DNA from: Patiria pectinifera
Taxonomy: Eukaryota > Echinodermata > Asteroidea > Valvatida > Asterinidae
Reading direction: 5' to 3'
Assembly: GCA_029964075.1 (NCBI GenBank)
Contig: CM057144.1
Location: 5,603,281 to 5,667,280, forward strand
Length of the DNA: 64,000 nt
A program made the translations under genes and the position numbers. Of this stretch, positions 1-11,022 are shown in pieces (the stretch's first letter is position 1; every line of letters starts with the position of its first letter). Under the pieces are notes generated by a model that had not been told where the DNA came from, did not search any database, and worked only from the letters and a program-made list of their open reading frames with translations.

Positions 1-2300
1 AGCACAACTACGCTTGGGACCACCCACTTGTAATCAACTTTGTATCTCTATTAAGCCTTTTAACTTCAAAGTAACACTGGGTTTATTGAAACAATTTATA
101 TGGAAAACCTTGGGTTGTAAGTAAAAAAAAAAATCAAAAACAAAATATGTTTTTATTCAAATGACAAGAATCGTATATATTGCATTATTATGACATTTCA
201 TGAATAAAACTATGAATAAAATGAGTGAAGCTGCATTTGGATGAATGGCGCCGAGCATTTTCTGTGAACATGGTGAACATGGTGAACTATTGTTAAAATT
301 ATTTAAACTGGAAGTAAATGTTGCAACTGTGTTTTCTCCACAGCCTTCCGTGCAATCCGGTATGAGCTCCACACACGTCAGCTACACTGACCTACTTAGG
401 GAAATCGACGACTCGGTGGTGTAAACGAGTCAGCAAAATCACAATCTGTATGCCTATATGCTCTCTTGGTAATTCTTGTCAATTGGCAAACCTAAAAACA
501 GAACAACTTTCATTACAGTATGATTTAATCCCTCCACAAAACTTCTGATCATTCATCTGAAATCCCAAATGTTGATGAAAGCAGGTGTGGTAGCATATTT
601 TTTTATACTGTGATCTTGTGGACAATGAAACATCTTGAATTCCGTTCATCATGGAGTATGTAACAGGAAACGCAATGAGACTATACTATAATACTTTGCT
701 TAAATACCAAACATAAAAGTGAGAGTAGTTTGTGTGTCAAAGTAATGTACTTGATGATATAAAAACAAATCCAAAACCCACATGACTTTAAATTGTCTAT
801 CCAGTCAGAAGTTTGCAATGTCAGTTTGCCAAGTTTGAGAAGAGCATGTGAAGAAAGCCCTACAAAACCAAAGGTTTGCCTTGCAACAGAGTTACACACC
901 AGACAAAGAATCATGCAATGGAATGCTTTTTCCCTGCTTTTTAACTGTTTATTATCTTTGCTTCCTATTTTACCCAGAATCTAGTCAGTAGCTGTTTATT
1001 AAAAGAGATTAGAAGTGCATTTGGCTTTAAAATGTTAGCATTCTCTGATGGATATAAGTATTTTCTGTGATATGCATAACTAGTGGTTTTAAAAACGTTC
1101 GAATTTGATTAAAAAGCTAAAATACATGTTAATATTAATCTATTCACTAATTGTTTTTTTTTTAATCATCATAATTAAAGCGAAATGAGTACACAAGGCA
1201 ACCCATAGTACTGCGCTAGTGATAAGACTGGAAACATTATCTGATGCACTATTGTAAACACAGTCAAGTGAATAAATAAAATAGCCAAATAACAAAATAT
1301 AAAAGTAAATACAATGAAATCACACTAATTCAGATTACCAGACAATGAAGTACCTCGGCAGCAATGCATGCATTTCTGCAGAATTTGGCCTCAAATTATT
1401 TCTTAACAAACTGCATACTGAAAATTATCAGGATTTGAAAATTTTTTAGACACACAAAATCGTATGGTTGTTAACTAATCACTTCAATCCCGATTAGTTG
1501 TGTAGTTAATGCGTTGCACAAATCATCCATGATTTGTAATCATGAGAGAGTACCTTTTTCAGAATTTTTTTTCCAGAAACCTATTACACTAAATTATAGC
1601 TAATGCTTTATGAAACTCAGATGTGTAAGTAGAAGTTGTAATGGAGTGATTCACAAGTCAGAAATAATAAACAGAATTAAAAATGTGGGGTTTTTTTGCC
1701 GATTCAAGGAGCAACAATTCAATGAATCTTAATAAGCAGATTATTAAAATTTTCAACTCATTAGATATATTTTTTTGGAGAATGTAAAGCATAGGTTTCT
1801 AGCTCTCGCACAGAAATGATAGCAAATTCCTCTTTTCCCCAAAGATGACGGCATTTAGAAGCGATGATTTCACAGGATGCATGATCTCACTTGCAATCAA
1901 GATCCATTACCTTCAAGTCATATACAAAACGGGGCACAAACAATGCCGAAACAATGCATTAGTCACATTTCAGTTGAATAGCTTACTTAAAATTGGATGA
2001 CTTGTAATGACATCATTACAGCTCTCTGCCTGTGAAGTGAATACAAAAATTAATGTTACCCGGTTGAATTGTGGACCAAATTGTATAAGATTTACTGTAC
2101 CGTAGATAATAAACTTTCCTTTCTTGAGCATGCATTTTATTTGTGAAGTATGTTGAGTTATTTATCCAGCCCAAATTGCGTCGAAGAATGGATAAGCAAT
2201 ATTGTGTACACTGCGATGAGAGGATGTCGAAATTTCTCAGTCCTTTGTTTTGCTAGAAGTTCAAGTTTTAATAGACATCATTTCCGAAGTATATAGCCAT
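1..2300. other. AT-rich non-coding DNA, nothing recognised
   Basis: No open frame here resembles a known protein; the short ones have no recognisable domain, codon bias or splice context. The stretch is AT-rich with many A and T runs. I see no convincing repeat, RNA gene or promoter. It could be intergenic or a large intron. Confidence 0.6.
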
Positions 2301-2304
2301 TCCA

Positions 2305-2468
2305 CTAGCAGTCAGTTAGCCACCAGTATAGTCATTTTATCCACCAGTATAGTCATTTTATCCACCACTGGTCATTTTTATCCACCAGTGGTAATTTTAT
2401 GCACCAGTGGTCATTTCATCCACCACTGGACATTTGTCCACCAGTAGTCATTTTCTCCACTAGTGGGG
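2305..2468. repeat. Short minisatellite with palindromic core
   Basis: About seven degenerate units of roughly 18-23 bp repeat the pattern CATTTTATCCACCAGTGGT. The inner part (CCACNAGTGG) is itself near-palindromic, so the array could form small hairpins. Short plus-strand frames across it are by-products of the repeat and are not genes. Confidence 0.75.
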
Positions 2469-2599
2469 AAATTATTAGCGAATCGTCCGGGCCGTTTTGT
2501 GGGACGAGTAGCTGCGTGTCTCTGGATACGTTTATGCACTGGACAGTCATAACATTACAGGTAGAGAACATCATTTGGAGCTATCCAAAAAGTAACTGA

Positions 2600-5070
2600 C
2601 AATATTATTTTTGAAAAAGCTTACAGGTTTGGTTTCAATATAGTAATTTCACTAAACTCCCTGTGAAAATATTCTTTCTGGCGTGCTGTCATTTTAAAGA
2701 AACAATAAAAAGGTCATTTCCAGAAAGGCGTCTAATTACGCATTTTTGAAAATTTCCGTTATTAGTCTTTTTTTTGTATATGCGACTGTTGCGCGCAAGC
2801 GTTGACACGATGTAGGCGCGCGCACTTGCTTCAATTCGTCGGTTCAGTGCGTGACATCGCGTAGCTGCCATCGGCTGAATGAGAAAATGTCACAGACGCT
2901 GATTTCGGGCGCAATTAAAAACATGACTCGGCAGCTTTTGAATTGAAATCGAGATCCTAGAACATTGTTTTCACGGAATATGCAACATTTACTGAGCTAA
3001 AACTTCCTCAGGTTAGTTGTCAAGCACCCTCTGTTCTTTAAAATAAAGCGGGGGCAAAAGGCGTAAACAGAAAATTTAGCTGTAACAGGCAATCTTGGTG
3101 GGTTTTGTTCAATTCATTGTAGTGAATGGGGGTTAACAGAATGTTTACATGTCAAATCAAAAACCTTTTGTTCCCTTTGGGGGCGTGTCACAATTGTTTT
3201 ACTACAAAGGGGCACACCTTGCATATGAAAAAAAAACAACTGTTATTGTTTAAAACAATAAATAGGCGAACCTATAAAAGCTCGTTAATGTTTCCATGGA
3301 ATTTTAACTGATATAACGAAAAGAGTGATCTCACATAAAAGGCAATTTTATGTAGTTTTTTGGTCTGAAGTCAGCGAAATAAAAGTTCATTCTACTTTAA
3401 GTAAAGGTATCTGTAAAGGTATCTCTGTTCATTTTGACAACTGAAATTGACACAAATTTTGATTGTTTACTAAAATTTACTCATTTTCTGGGTTTTTTTC
3501 CCTTCATATTTTTTAAATACTTTGTAATCCATCCTATAGTGCCCCTTTTATGTGCCGGATTTGCTTGTTTCTAATTTAAGTGAAACAGAATGGATTTTAA
3601 TCATTGCCTGTTTTTTATTTTTAAATGTTCTCCCTCTTCTTGCATAAAAGCGAAATACAATTTGGAAGTTTGCAGGTTAATTTACTGCTTATACTGCTAA
3701 GGCACAATTCAGAGGAAAAAAAGGGGCATAAGTTTGGATTAAGTTTGTAGGCCATATTATCTTGTGATTTCTGTTGTCCCAACCCCCCAAATTATGAAAG
3801 TTGTCCCCACCCCTTAAAGAGAAAGTTTGTCAAAAATTGTGTTACAACAGGTCATTATCAACACAAGATTTTCATGTACTACAAAATATTTGATAAATGA
3901 CTCTCCTTTGGTGCTTTTTTCGCCATTTTTTTTGCAATGGACGCCCCGCCCACAAAAGGTCAGAGTAAAAAAGGCATTCAATATTGCACATTCTCATTTT
4001 GGCTCAAACACCAATACCCGAAAACAGTCTGCTATGTGTAGAAAAAAATGCATCAAGTGGATTTGGGTGTATAGTGTTTCATTATTAATGCCTGAAATGT
4101 TCAAAGAAAGTACCCACTATTGCGAATGGGAGATGATTTTTGACCATAAACTGACTATAAGGAAAATCGACGAAACAGAGGAGATTCTTTGATTCGAATG
4201 TTTTACCCCGCACGAAATGTGACAGAGGTGTACCCCCTCATCACCCTAGATACTCCCAATCACCCTAGATATCTCAAAATAATTCCTGAGATTCTGGTCA
4301 CACAATGAATAACACAAAAGAGGGGAGGCGGTTCCCTTTGTCACATATCGTGCCACATAAAATTATGTTCGAATGCCATTTGAATCAAAGTCTCTCCACC
4401 TTTTGAGTCGTTTCTCCGCCTTAAACTATACGTCCCTCCCGCAACTAGTCAAGTATAACGAATCCGGGCACGAGCCCCCTTCATACGGAGACACCATTGA
4501 GCACGCTATTGTACAAAGCAACAGCCCATAGTGAAGGATTGTCTAGACAATAGCTAGCACAATGCTTTTACCATTGAAGGGGGCCTTCTTGATTGGTCTA
4601 TACAATGAACAAAGAGTGTCGATTCGTATTAATGCTTTGGGCTATGAGATAAATTCGATCCAATGTTCAGTGTTGGTTAGCTGTGTAAAAGCTTTACTCC
4701 TGGCATCTTCATTATGTACTTGCGCCTTTACCGAATCTTATTGTTGACCCTTCGGATGGGCGCTCAATTTGTTTTCCCATTGATCACGATGCACAAAATG
4801 TATTGTACTAGAAATACTGGGAATTGTAAATTTAAAACACTGTACAGATAGGTTTTACAGAATTTTCTTCATTATTACGCTTTTCAACGAAAACAAAACA
4901 ACTCAGAACTGGACTAAAAGAGTAATTAATCAGTCTTAACGGCTGTTTCAAACCTTGCAGAGTCATGATCGTAATGACGCTCAGGTCACAGGTCACGCAA
5001 AATCCAACCAATCAGAGCATGAATTCATCAGAGTATCCCAGCGTCTTGTTTGCAGGGCGGGGGTACGAGC
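2600..5070. other. Non-coding DNA, nothing recognised
   Basis: The longest open frame (3827-4192, plus) has low-complexity sequence, no domain and no homologue I recognise, so I do not call it a gene. A short local duplication (CACCCTAGATA twice near 4240-4270) is the only structure seen. Confidence 0.55.
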
Positions 5071-5078
5071 TAAGCATA

Positions 5079-5563
5079 GTCCCAACCTCGTCCCCAGGGT
5101 GTCGAACAGTACGCACCCATCACTACCTGCTCTCTCACCCTGGTATTGGATCATTTGCATGTGGAAGATTTTTGAACACGTATGCAAATGAGGAACAGTC
5201 TTGTGCCTGGATATGCGTTACGTTAGCGTTTGTTTTTGTATGCGGTGTCAAGGGTAAAAACAGAGTCAATTCGTCGCAGCGTGAGCACGGGTTGGGTTAC
5301 GAAAACACGAAAACACGCATCAAATTTCATATTAATATGAGCAAATTGGAAAGGAAATTAGTATTTTCGAGAAGGCGTGGACGAATGCTCGCAAAAACAT
5401 GTACTGCACGTTGTGAATAATAGCATCAAGTACACGATAAAAATCCATTACTAGCCAATTGCGGTATCGAATCAGGATACAGGAAGAAAGTTTCCTATCC
5501 AGGGCTTACTTTTGGAAACTCGGTTGGAAATAAAGTGAGTACTGGGGACGAGGTTGGTTTAGT
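5079..5563. mobile_element. Small inverted-repeat element (MITE-like)
   Basis: CAACCTCGTCCCCAG at 5083-5097 is repeated in inverted orientation at 5542-5556, and similarity extends to AGTCCC on both outer sides, giving a ~485-bp unit with terminal inverted repeats. It has no coding capacity. It contains two inverted copies of the octamer ATTTGCAT (5153-5160 and 5182-5189). No clear target duplication was found. The family is unknown. Confidence 0.55.
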
Positions 5564-5955
5564 CCCTATATCCAGGCCTCGAGTGCATGTATATTTTGGT
5601 CGTCCCTAGCCCTATCCGGTTCGTTATTGATTTGTCATACACACGCGCGCGCATCCATAATACCCATTGGATATAAACACTCCAGTTGCGTAAACTTCCG
5701 GTTCCAATGGTTCTAATACTACTTATCGCCCTCAGCTAGAGGTATGTTGGTGTTGTCATCAGTACCTCTAGAGGCGACTATTAGGGTGCCAGCGAAAGAG
5801 GGCGCTTATTTGACACTTTTGAGAGCCCCGTGGACGGGACACACGGCGTGCACGTACTGTACTTATTTGCGTTCGAAGTACGCTCGATCTACGACTACCT
5901 GATTTTGCCAAAGCTATTAGCCACAGACTAATCCTAGTCTATGTAATAGTCGCTC
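5564..5955. other. Non-coding spacer before the Gypsy fossils
   Basis: No frame or family was recognised. Several GCCCTC/GAGGGC words occur (about 5725-5810), a texture often seen in decayed repeats of marine invertebrates. Confidence 0.45.
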
Positions 5956-6161
5956 GTTGAAGACGAACGAACTCTAGACCTTGCAGCTGGATATTGGCAA
6001 AAAGAACTAGAAAAAATCCAAGGCTTGCTTCATTACGCAAGATTCTCTGTGTGAATTCCAGGTACTTCCATTTGGTTTACACTCTGCCCGGGCCCCTGCC
6101 ATATTCCAAAGGGCTATGCAAGAAGTGTTGAGAGGTCTAAATTGGAAATCAGTGCTGTATT

Positions 6162-6267
6162 TAGAGGATTACCAACCTTTCTTAACCATATTACATTTCT
6201 GTTTGTCTATTTGCAGACAGTGTTCATTGTTGAAGTGACCAAAACAAAGAGACAGCGTTCTTATTTA
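6162..6267 (+). repeat. 5' terminal direct repeat (short LTR) of the younger Gypsy-like element
   Basis: This 106-bp segment starts TAGAGGATTACC and ends CTTATTTA, and matches 15669-15774 at about 103 of 106 positions. It lacks the usual TG...CA ends and is unusually short for an LTR. The position just after a purine tract in the 3' copy supports the LTR reading. Confidence 0.7.
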
Positions 6268-7009
6268 TGAATACGGAAGCCCTAAGACACAACAATGCCT
6301 GTTGTATCATGCCCCATCCCCGGCTGTGACTACGCCACTCAGGATTTCGATGCCGCTATCGTAGCTGCACTCCTCACTGCCCACAGCGCTGTACACACCT
6401 CTGGACATGCTGCCAAGGTTGAGAAGGTCAAAAGGCCAACGATTGCCGCTGCTGGCTCCAGTGAAGAGTGGGCTTATTTCAAGTCACGGTGGTCAGATTA
6501 CGTCGATGCCACCAAGATAGCCGGCAAGGACAAAGTAGTACAACTACTTGAATGCTGTGATGAACCCTTGCGCAAGGACCTCACAAGATCCGCGGGTGGT
6601 AGCCTCACCAACAAATCTGAAACTGAGGTACTGGCTGCCATAAAAAAAACTTGCTGTGCGTGAAGAGAACACTATGGTTGCCAGAGTGACACTTCACAAT
6701 ATGCGTCAGGATCGTGATGAAACAGTGCGCAGCTTCGGAGCTCGCCTACGTGGTCAAGCAGGAATTTGCAAGTTCCTAATAAAATGCCCTAGCTGTGACA
6801 TAGACGTTAACTACACAGAAGCAATCCTGCGGGATGTACTCACCCGAGGCATCGCAGACCCGAAAATCCAGCTTGATCTCCTTGGCGATAAGAACCAAGA
6901 CATGACCCTGAAGGAAGTCTTCCAATTCATTGAAGCTAAAGAGGCAGGCAAACGGTCTGCATCATCACTACTAGACTAACACTCAGTGGATGCGACCAGC
7001 AGCACGTAC

Positions 7010-10000
7010 GATTGAGGGCGCTGTTCAAGCTGCTGCCTGCACACGTTAAATACTCCGAGATTTTCTAACTTTTTTGCCGAATTCTTGCCCTCAGACTCCG
7101 TGTTACTAATCACTGACGTTGAACTATGATTCTGTAAGTACCATACATCGATGATGCATGCCGAGAAATATGCTATTTCGTCTAAATACGGCAAAATACT
7201 GCTTTTTGCTGTCTCCCTGCTGGTGATAGTGCAATCTGCATATGTACATGTACATGTCTATGTACATGTAACGTTACATTGGTTGGCACGCATTACTTAC
7301 GTCGGCCTACCTGCACACACAGAACTACATGTACATGTAAATGCTTTTACCGGATCTCATCAAGCATTTAGTGCTGGAAACAATTCACCTCACAATCGTT
7401 TGTGTAGTTCTGATACTTCGTTGCTTACAACTGCAATAATGGAGAGGAATCTCCAGTATTCATCACAAGCTCTTTTGAGTATTCGCCATGACTGCTCTCA
7501 AATAAAACTACCATTGACTGTGCATAACAGGATCCTTGCAAATGGTCTTCACAAACGGCGGAGAGGACGGCGTGCTGGAACCCATATGAGGCGTAAGATT
7601 CAAGTACTGTGTAACTGCTATTTATCTCATCAGAACTACCGGACTGGTGATAAAGCTCCTAGATCACAAGTTCTTGTCAAGTTGCAGCAGAGCATTTCGA
7701 TTCGTCATCAATTACCGACTTTCTACTTATGCAACTCCAGATCCCTGAACAATAAACTGGATGAACTACATGCTATTATTTTGGATAACAACGTGGATGT
7801 TGCCGCCATCACAGAAACATGGTTTAAACCAGACTTACCTCCAGAGCTTGTTTCAATCTCTGGCTACACAATGTTTGCCAAGTCCCGGACTGGAAAACAA
7901 GGAGGAGGCATCGCACTATATGTCAATCAGCTGTATGCCTCTGAACAATTAAATATCAGCACGCCGGAGGGTCTTGAGGTATTATGGATAAAAATTCGCC
8001 CACATTCTCTTCCAAGATCTGTGTCCCATCTGGTAATCGCATTGGTGTATTACCCTCCAAACAGCCCTACTGCAAATCTACTACTTGACCATCTACATGA
8101 CACACTCGACAATGTTCTTAGCAACCACCCACATGCAGGCATTGCAGTCATGGGAGACTTTAATCAACTTGATTTAAAGCCATTGCTCACCGACCCCAAG
8201 TTGAAGCAGATTGTTCAACAACCAACTAGGGGAAACAGAACCCTGGACAAAATCATCACAAATCTATCAACTCACTACAAGCAACCCAAAATGTGTTCCC
8301 CGCTTGGAAGAAGTGACCATAATGCTATCTTATTGTCGCCCACTCAACAGCGCAAAAGTGAAAATACTACTAGAACACAAATCACAAGGCCACTACGTGA
8401 TTCAGACATTCGCCAATTTGGGATGTGGATCTGCAATTATGACTGGTCACCTGTCTTAGAAGCTACTGAGCCTAACCAGCAATGCGAGGCCTTCTATGAA
8501 GTGTTGAACTGGGCTCTGGACTGCTTCCTTCCAACTCGCACCACCAAATTGCACTCAAAGGACAGACCATTGATAACCCCTGCAATCAAATCATTGATTA
8601 GGAAGCAACAAGATGCCTTCCATCATAAACAAGACAGAACATGGAAACAACTTAGAAACAAAGTCATCCGAGAAATACGCATTGCTAAAAGAAAACACTA
8701 CATCACCAGGATACAGACTCATAAGGCATCTAACCCAGCTGGATGGTACAGAGGAATAAAAGCCATTACCCATGGTCATCAGGTGGGACCAACAATTAGT
8801 GTGCCAGACAAAGACATAACGAGCCCAGCCCAGGTAGCTAATTACATCAACAAGCTACTGGTGGCTGTCACTGATGATCTCCAGCCTGTTGACACTGCTC
8901 AACTACCAGCATATCTGCCATCACAGGTACCTCCTCCCAACGTTCAACCCTGGGAGGTGTTCCACGAACTGAAACGTGTTAAAGTTGGCAAATCAGGTGG
9001 ACCGGATAATGTACCTGCTCGCATTATCAGGGAGTTCGCTTGTGAACTGAGCACGCCATTGGCCCACATATTCAATACATCTCTTAACTGTGGAGTGGTT
9101 CCTGACCTGTGGAAACGAGCCACTATTGTTCCAATTCCCAAAACATCACCGGCTGTGGCCGACAAGTTAAGGCCGATTGCTCTTACAGACCATTTTGCCA
9201 AAGTTCTTGAAGGGTTTGTTGCCAAATGGACACTTGAGGATTTGGCACCTAACATAGATCAACACCAGTTTGGAAATCGCAAGGGATTTTGCACCACACA
9301 CTATCTTGTTGACTTGCTACATACTTTGTTTCAACATGCAGAGAAACCTAAAACATCATCCACGCTTATCTTAACTGACTTCAGCAAGGCCTTCGATCAC
9401 ATTGACCACAACATCGCTATTACGAAACTACTTGCCTTAGGAGTTGAACCCACACTAGTCCAGTGGATTTGTAACTTTCTCAGTAACCGACAGCAGTGTG
9501 TGCGTTATCGAAGAATCAACTCTGATTGGACCAATGTGCATGCTGGTGTCCCGCAGGGAACACGCCTTGGACCAATCGTGTTTCTAGCAGTAGTCAATGA
9601 TGCGCTCCAAAACAATCATGACTCCACACATTACTGGAAATATGTAGATGACCTGAGTATAGTTGAGAATCGGTCCTCACATGCACCATCAAGAATGCAA
9701 GAATCCCTTGAGTCCCTTGTTCTGTGGTCTGAAACAAACAACATGAAGCTCAATCCTGCGAAATGTTCATCAATGGAAATTAACTTCATGACAGACCCCC
9801 CAATCCCACCAATCTTCACCATATATGGTCAACAGCTCCCGCAGTCGGATACAGTGAAACTCCTGGGTGTACACATACAGAAGAATCTCAAGTGGGATAC
9901 AAATGTCGACTCAATATTACAACGAGCAAATGGACGGTTACACATGATCCGAGTTCTCAAAGGCCATGGTTTACCGGTAGAGGACCTTCTTACAATCTAC

Positions 10001-11022
10001 AAGGGGTTTCTACGGCCGCTTCTAGAGTATGCTGTACCACTCTGGAACGGCGGAATAACCAAACAGCATGTACATCTTCTTGAACGTGTTCAGAAACGCT
10101 CACTCAAACTTATATTAGGTTCTGATTACACTCATTATCAACATGCCCTAGATACTCTTAGCATACCGACCTTGAGTAGCAGACGAACTGAGTTGTGTCT
10201 TAAATTTGCCAAAGATCTGAAAGCAAATTCCAAGTTGAATAATATCATCCCCACTCGCCCCACAAATGGCAGATTTCTACGTAATTCCCGTATTCCTCAG
10301 TTGCAATATAGAACAAATAGATTCAAGAACAGTGCAGTACCTACCTCATTGACTTAATTAATTCTAATTAATTCCAGTGTTTTTTTAATTTTATGATTGC
10401 TAGATTTGAAGTTCACCAGTTTTTATTCCTTGCTAGACCCCAATTCTTCGTTGTCACTGTGGAAACTGTGGTTATAGCTGTAATCGTTGTTGTTGTTGTC
10501 TTCGTTATATCTTCGTTGTCACTGTGGAAATTGTGGTTATTGTTTCCATTGTAGTCAATACTGTTCTTGTTGTATTCGTTGTTACTTTTGTCATCATTAT
10601 TGTGATTTTGGTTCTTGTCGTCCTTATCGTTGTCTTAATCGTTATTCTTGTCATTATATAGTTGTGATTGTGGTTAATTGTTGTCATTGTTCTCGTTATC
10701 TTTATCGTTATCTTTTTCAAATTTCTTAATTATTGCATACATATCTGTATATTTTTATCACACCTGATACCACATGACATTTGTTTTTATCTGTAAAATG
10801 GAATTTTTAATTAATGAAGATTGGCATGTAAAGGATACTATCGGGTTAAGACAGTTTTTAGACCTTTCAATATAAAAGTACTTGTTTATTTTAAATTTAA
10901 TTTAATTTATTTTATTTAATGTATTTGTATTAGCATTTTTATCTGTTGACTTGATCCAATTCAATCTTTGATTGCCACATCAAGTCTAATGAAAATAAAC
11001 CATTTATCTATCTATCTATCTA
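7010..11022 (+). mobile_element. Non-LTR retrotransposon (Jockey/CR1 group), apparently full-length
   Basis: This ~4.0 kb unit interrupts the gag region of the Gypsy-like element. Gag-like sequence stops near 7009 and resumes after the tail at 11022. It has a short 5' leader, one long ORF (7151-10357), a ~650-bp 3' UTR with degenerate CGTTGTTGTC-type repeats, including two copies of TTCGTTGTCACTGTGGAAA near 10446 and 10512, and a (TATC)n tail at about 11004-11022. No clear target duplication was seen. The intact frame suggests a recent insertion, younger than its Gypsy host. Confidence 0.85.
7151..10357 (+). CDS. LINE ORF: APE endonuclease plus reverse transcriptase
   Basis: An open frame of 1068 codons encodes the retrotransposition protein of the LINE. 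Residues ~1-180 are basic and lack a recognisable domain; the first ~60 contain a TACATG-type repeat read as VHVHVYVHV, so the true start may be a later Met, for example the one in AIMERNLQY. The APE-type endonuclease begins near residue 190 (NSRSLNNK), with TETWF (~221), GDFNQLD (~335) and SDHN (~387). The reverse transcriptase covers about 590-870, with FSKAFDHIDH (~747), GVPQGT and YVDD (~831) as the catalytic motifs. YVDD replaces the commoner YADD. The C-terminal part resembles Jockey/CR1-group proteins (LLERVQKRSLKLIL). No internal stop is present, so the frame could still encode protein. Confidence 0.9.
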   Translation: MMHAEKYAISSKYGKILLFAVSLLVIVQSAYVHVHVYVHVTLHWLARITYVGLPAHTELHVHVNAFTGSHQAFSAGNNSPHNRLCSSDTSLLTTAIMERNLQYSSQALLSIRHDCSQIKLPLTVHNRILANGLHKRRRGRRAGTHMRRKIQVLCNCYLSHQNYRTGDKAPRSQVLVKLQQSISIRHQLPTFYLCNSRSLNNKLDELHAIILDNNVDVAAITETWFKPDLPPELVSISGYTMFAKSRTGKQGGGIALYVNQLYASEQLNISTPEGLEVLWIKIRPHSLPRSVSHLVIALVYYPPNSPTANLLLDHLHDTLDNVLSNHPHAGIAVMGDFNQLDLKPLLTDPKLKQIVQQPTRGNRTLDKIITNLSTHYKQPKMCSPLGRSDHNAILLSPTQQRKSENTTRTQITRPLRDSDIRQFGMWICNYDWSPVLEATEPNQQCEAFYEVLNWALDCFLPTRTTKLHSKDRPLITPAIKSLIRKQQDAFHHKQDRTWKQLRNKVIREIRIAKRKHYITRIQTHKASNPAGWYRGIKAITHGHQVGPTISVPDKDITSPAQVANYINKLLVAVTDDLQPVDTAQLPAYLPSQVPPPNVQPWEVFHELKRVKVGKSGGPDNVPARIIREFACELSTPLAHIFNTSLNCGVVPDLWKRATIVPIPKTSPAVADKLRPIALTDHFAKVLEGFVAKWTLEDLAPNIDQHQFGNRKGFCTTHYLVDLLHTLFQHAEKPKTSSTLILTDFSKAFDHIDHNIAITKLLALGVEPTLVQWICNFLSNRQQCVRYRRINSDWTNVHAGVPQGTRLGPIVFLAVVNDALQNNHDSTHYWKYVDDLSIVENRSSHAPSRMQESLESLVLWSETNNMKLNPAKCSSMEINFMTDPPIPPIFTIYGQQLPQSDTVKLLGVHIQKNLKWDTNVDSILQRANGRLHMIRVLKGHGLPVEDLLTIYKGFLRPLLEYAVPLWNGGITKQHVHLLERVQKRSLKLILGSDYTHYQHALDTLSIPTLSSRRTELCLKFAKDLKANSKLNNIIPTRPTNGRFLRNSRIPQLQYRTNRFKNSAVPTSLT

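Noticed and set aside
3827-4192. 121-codon plus-strand frame
   Set aside because: No domain, no splice context and no coding-like composition; chance length in AT-rich DNA.
10487-10729. Cys/His/Tyr-rich open frame in the LINE 3' UTR
   Set aside because: It is produced by a degenerate CGTTGTTGTC-type repeat and has no domain.
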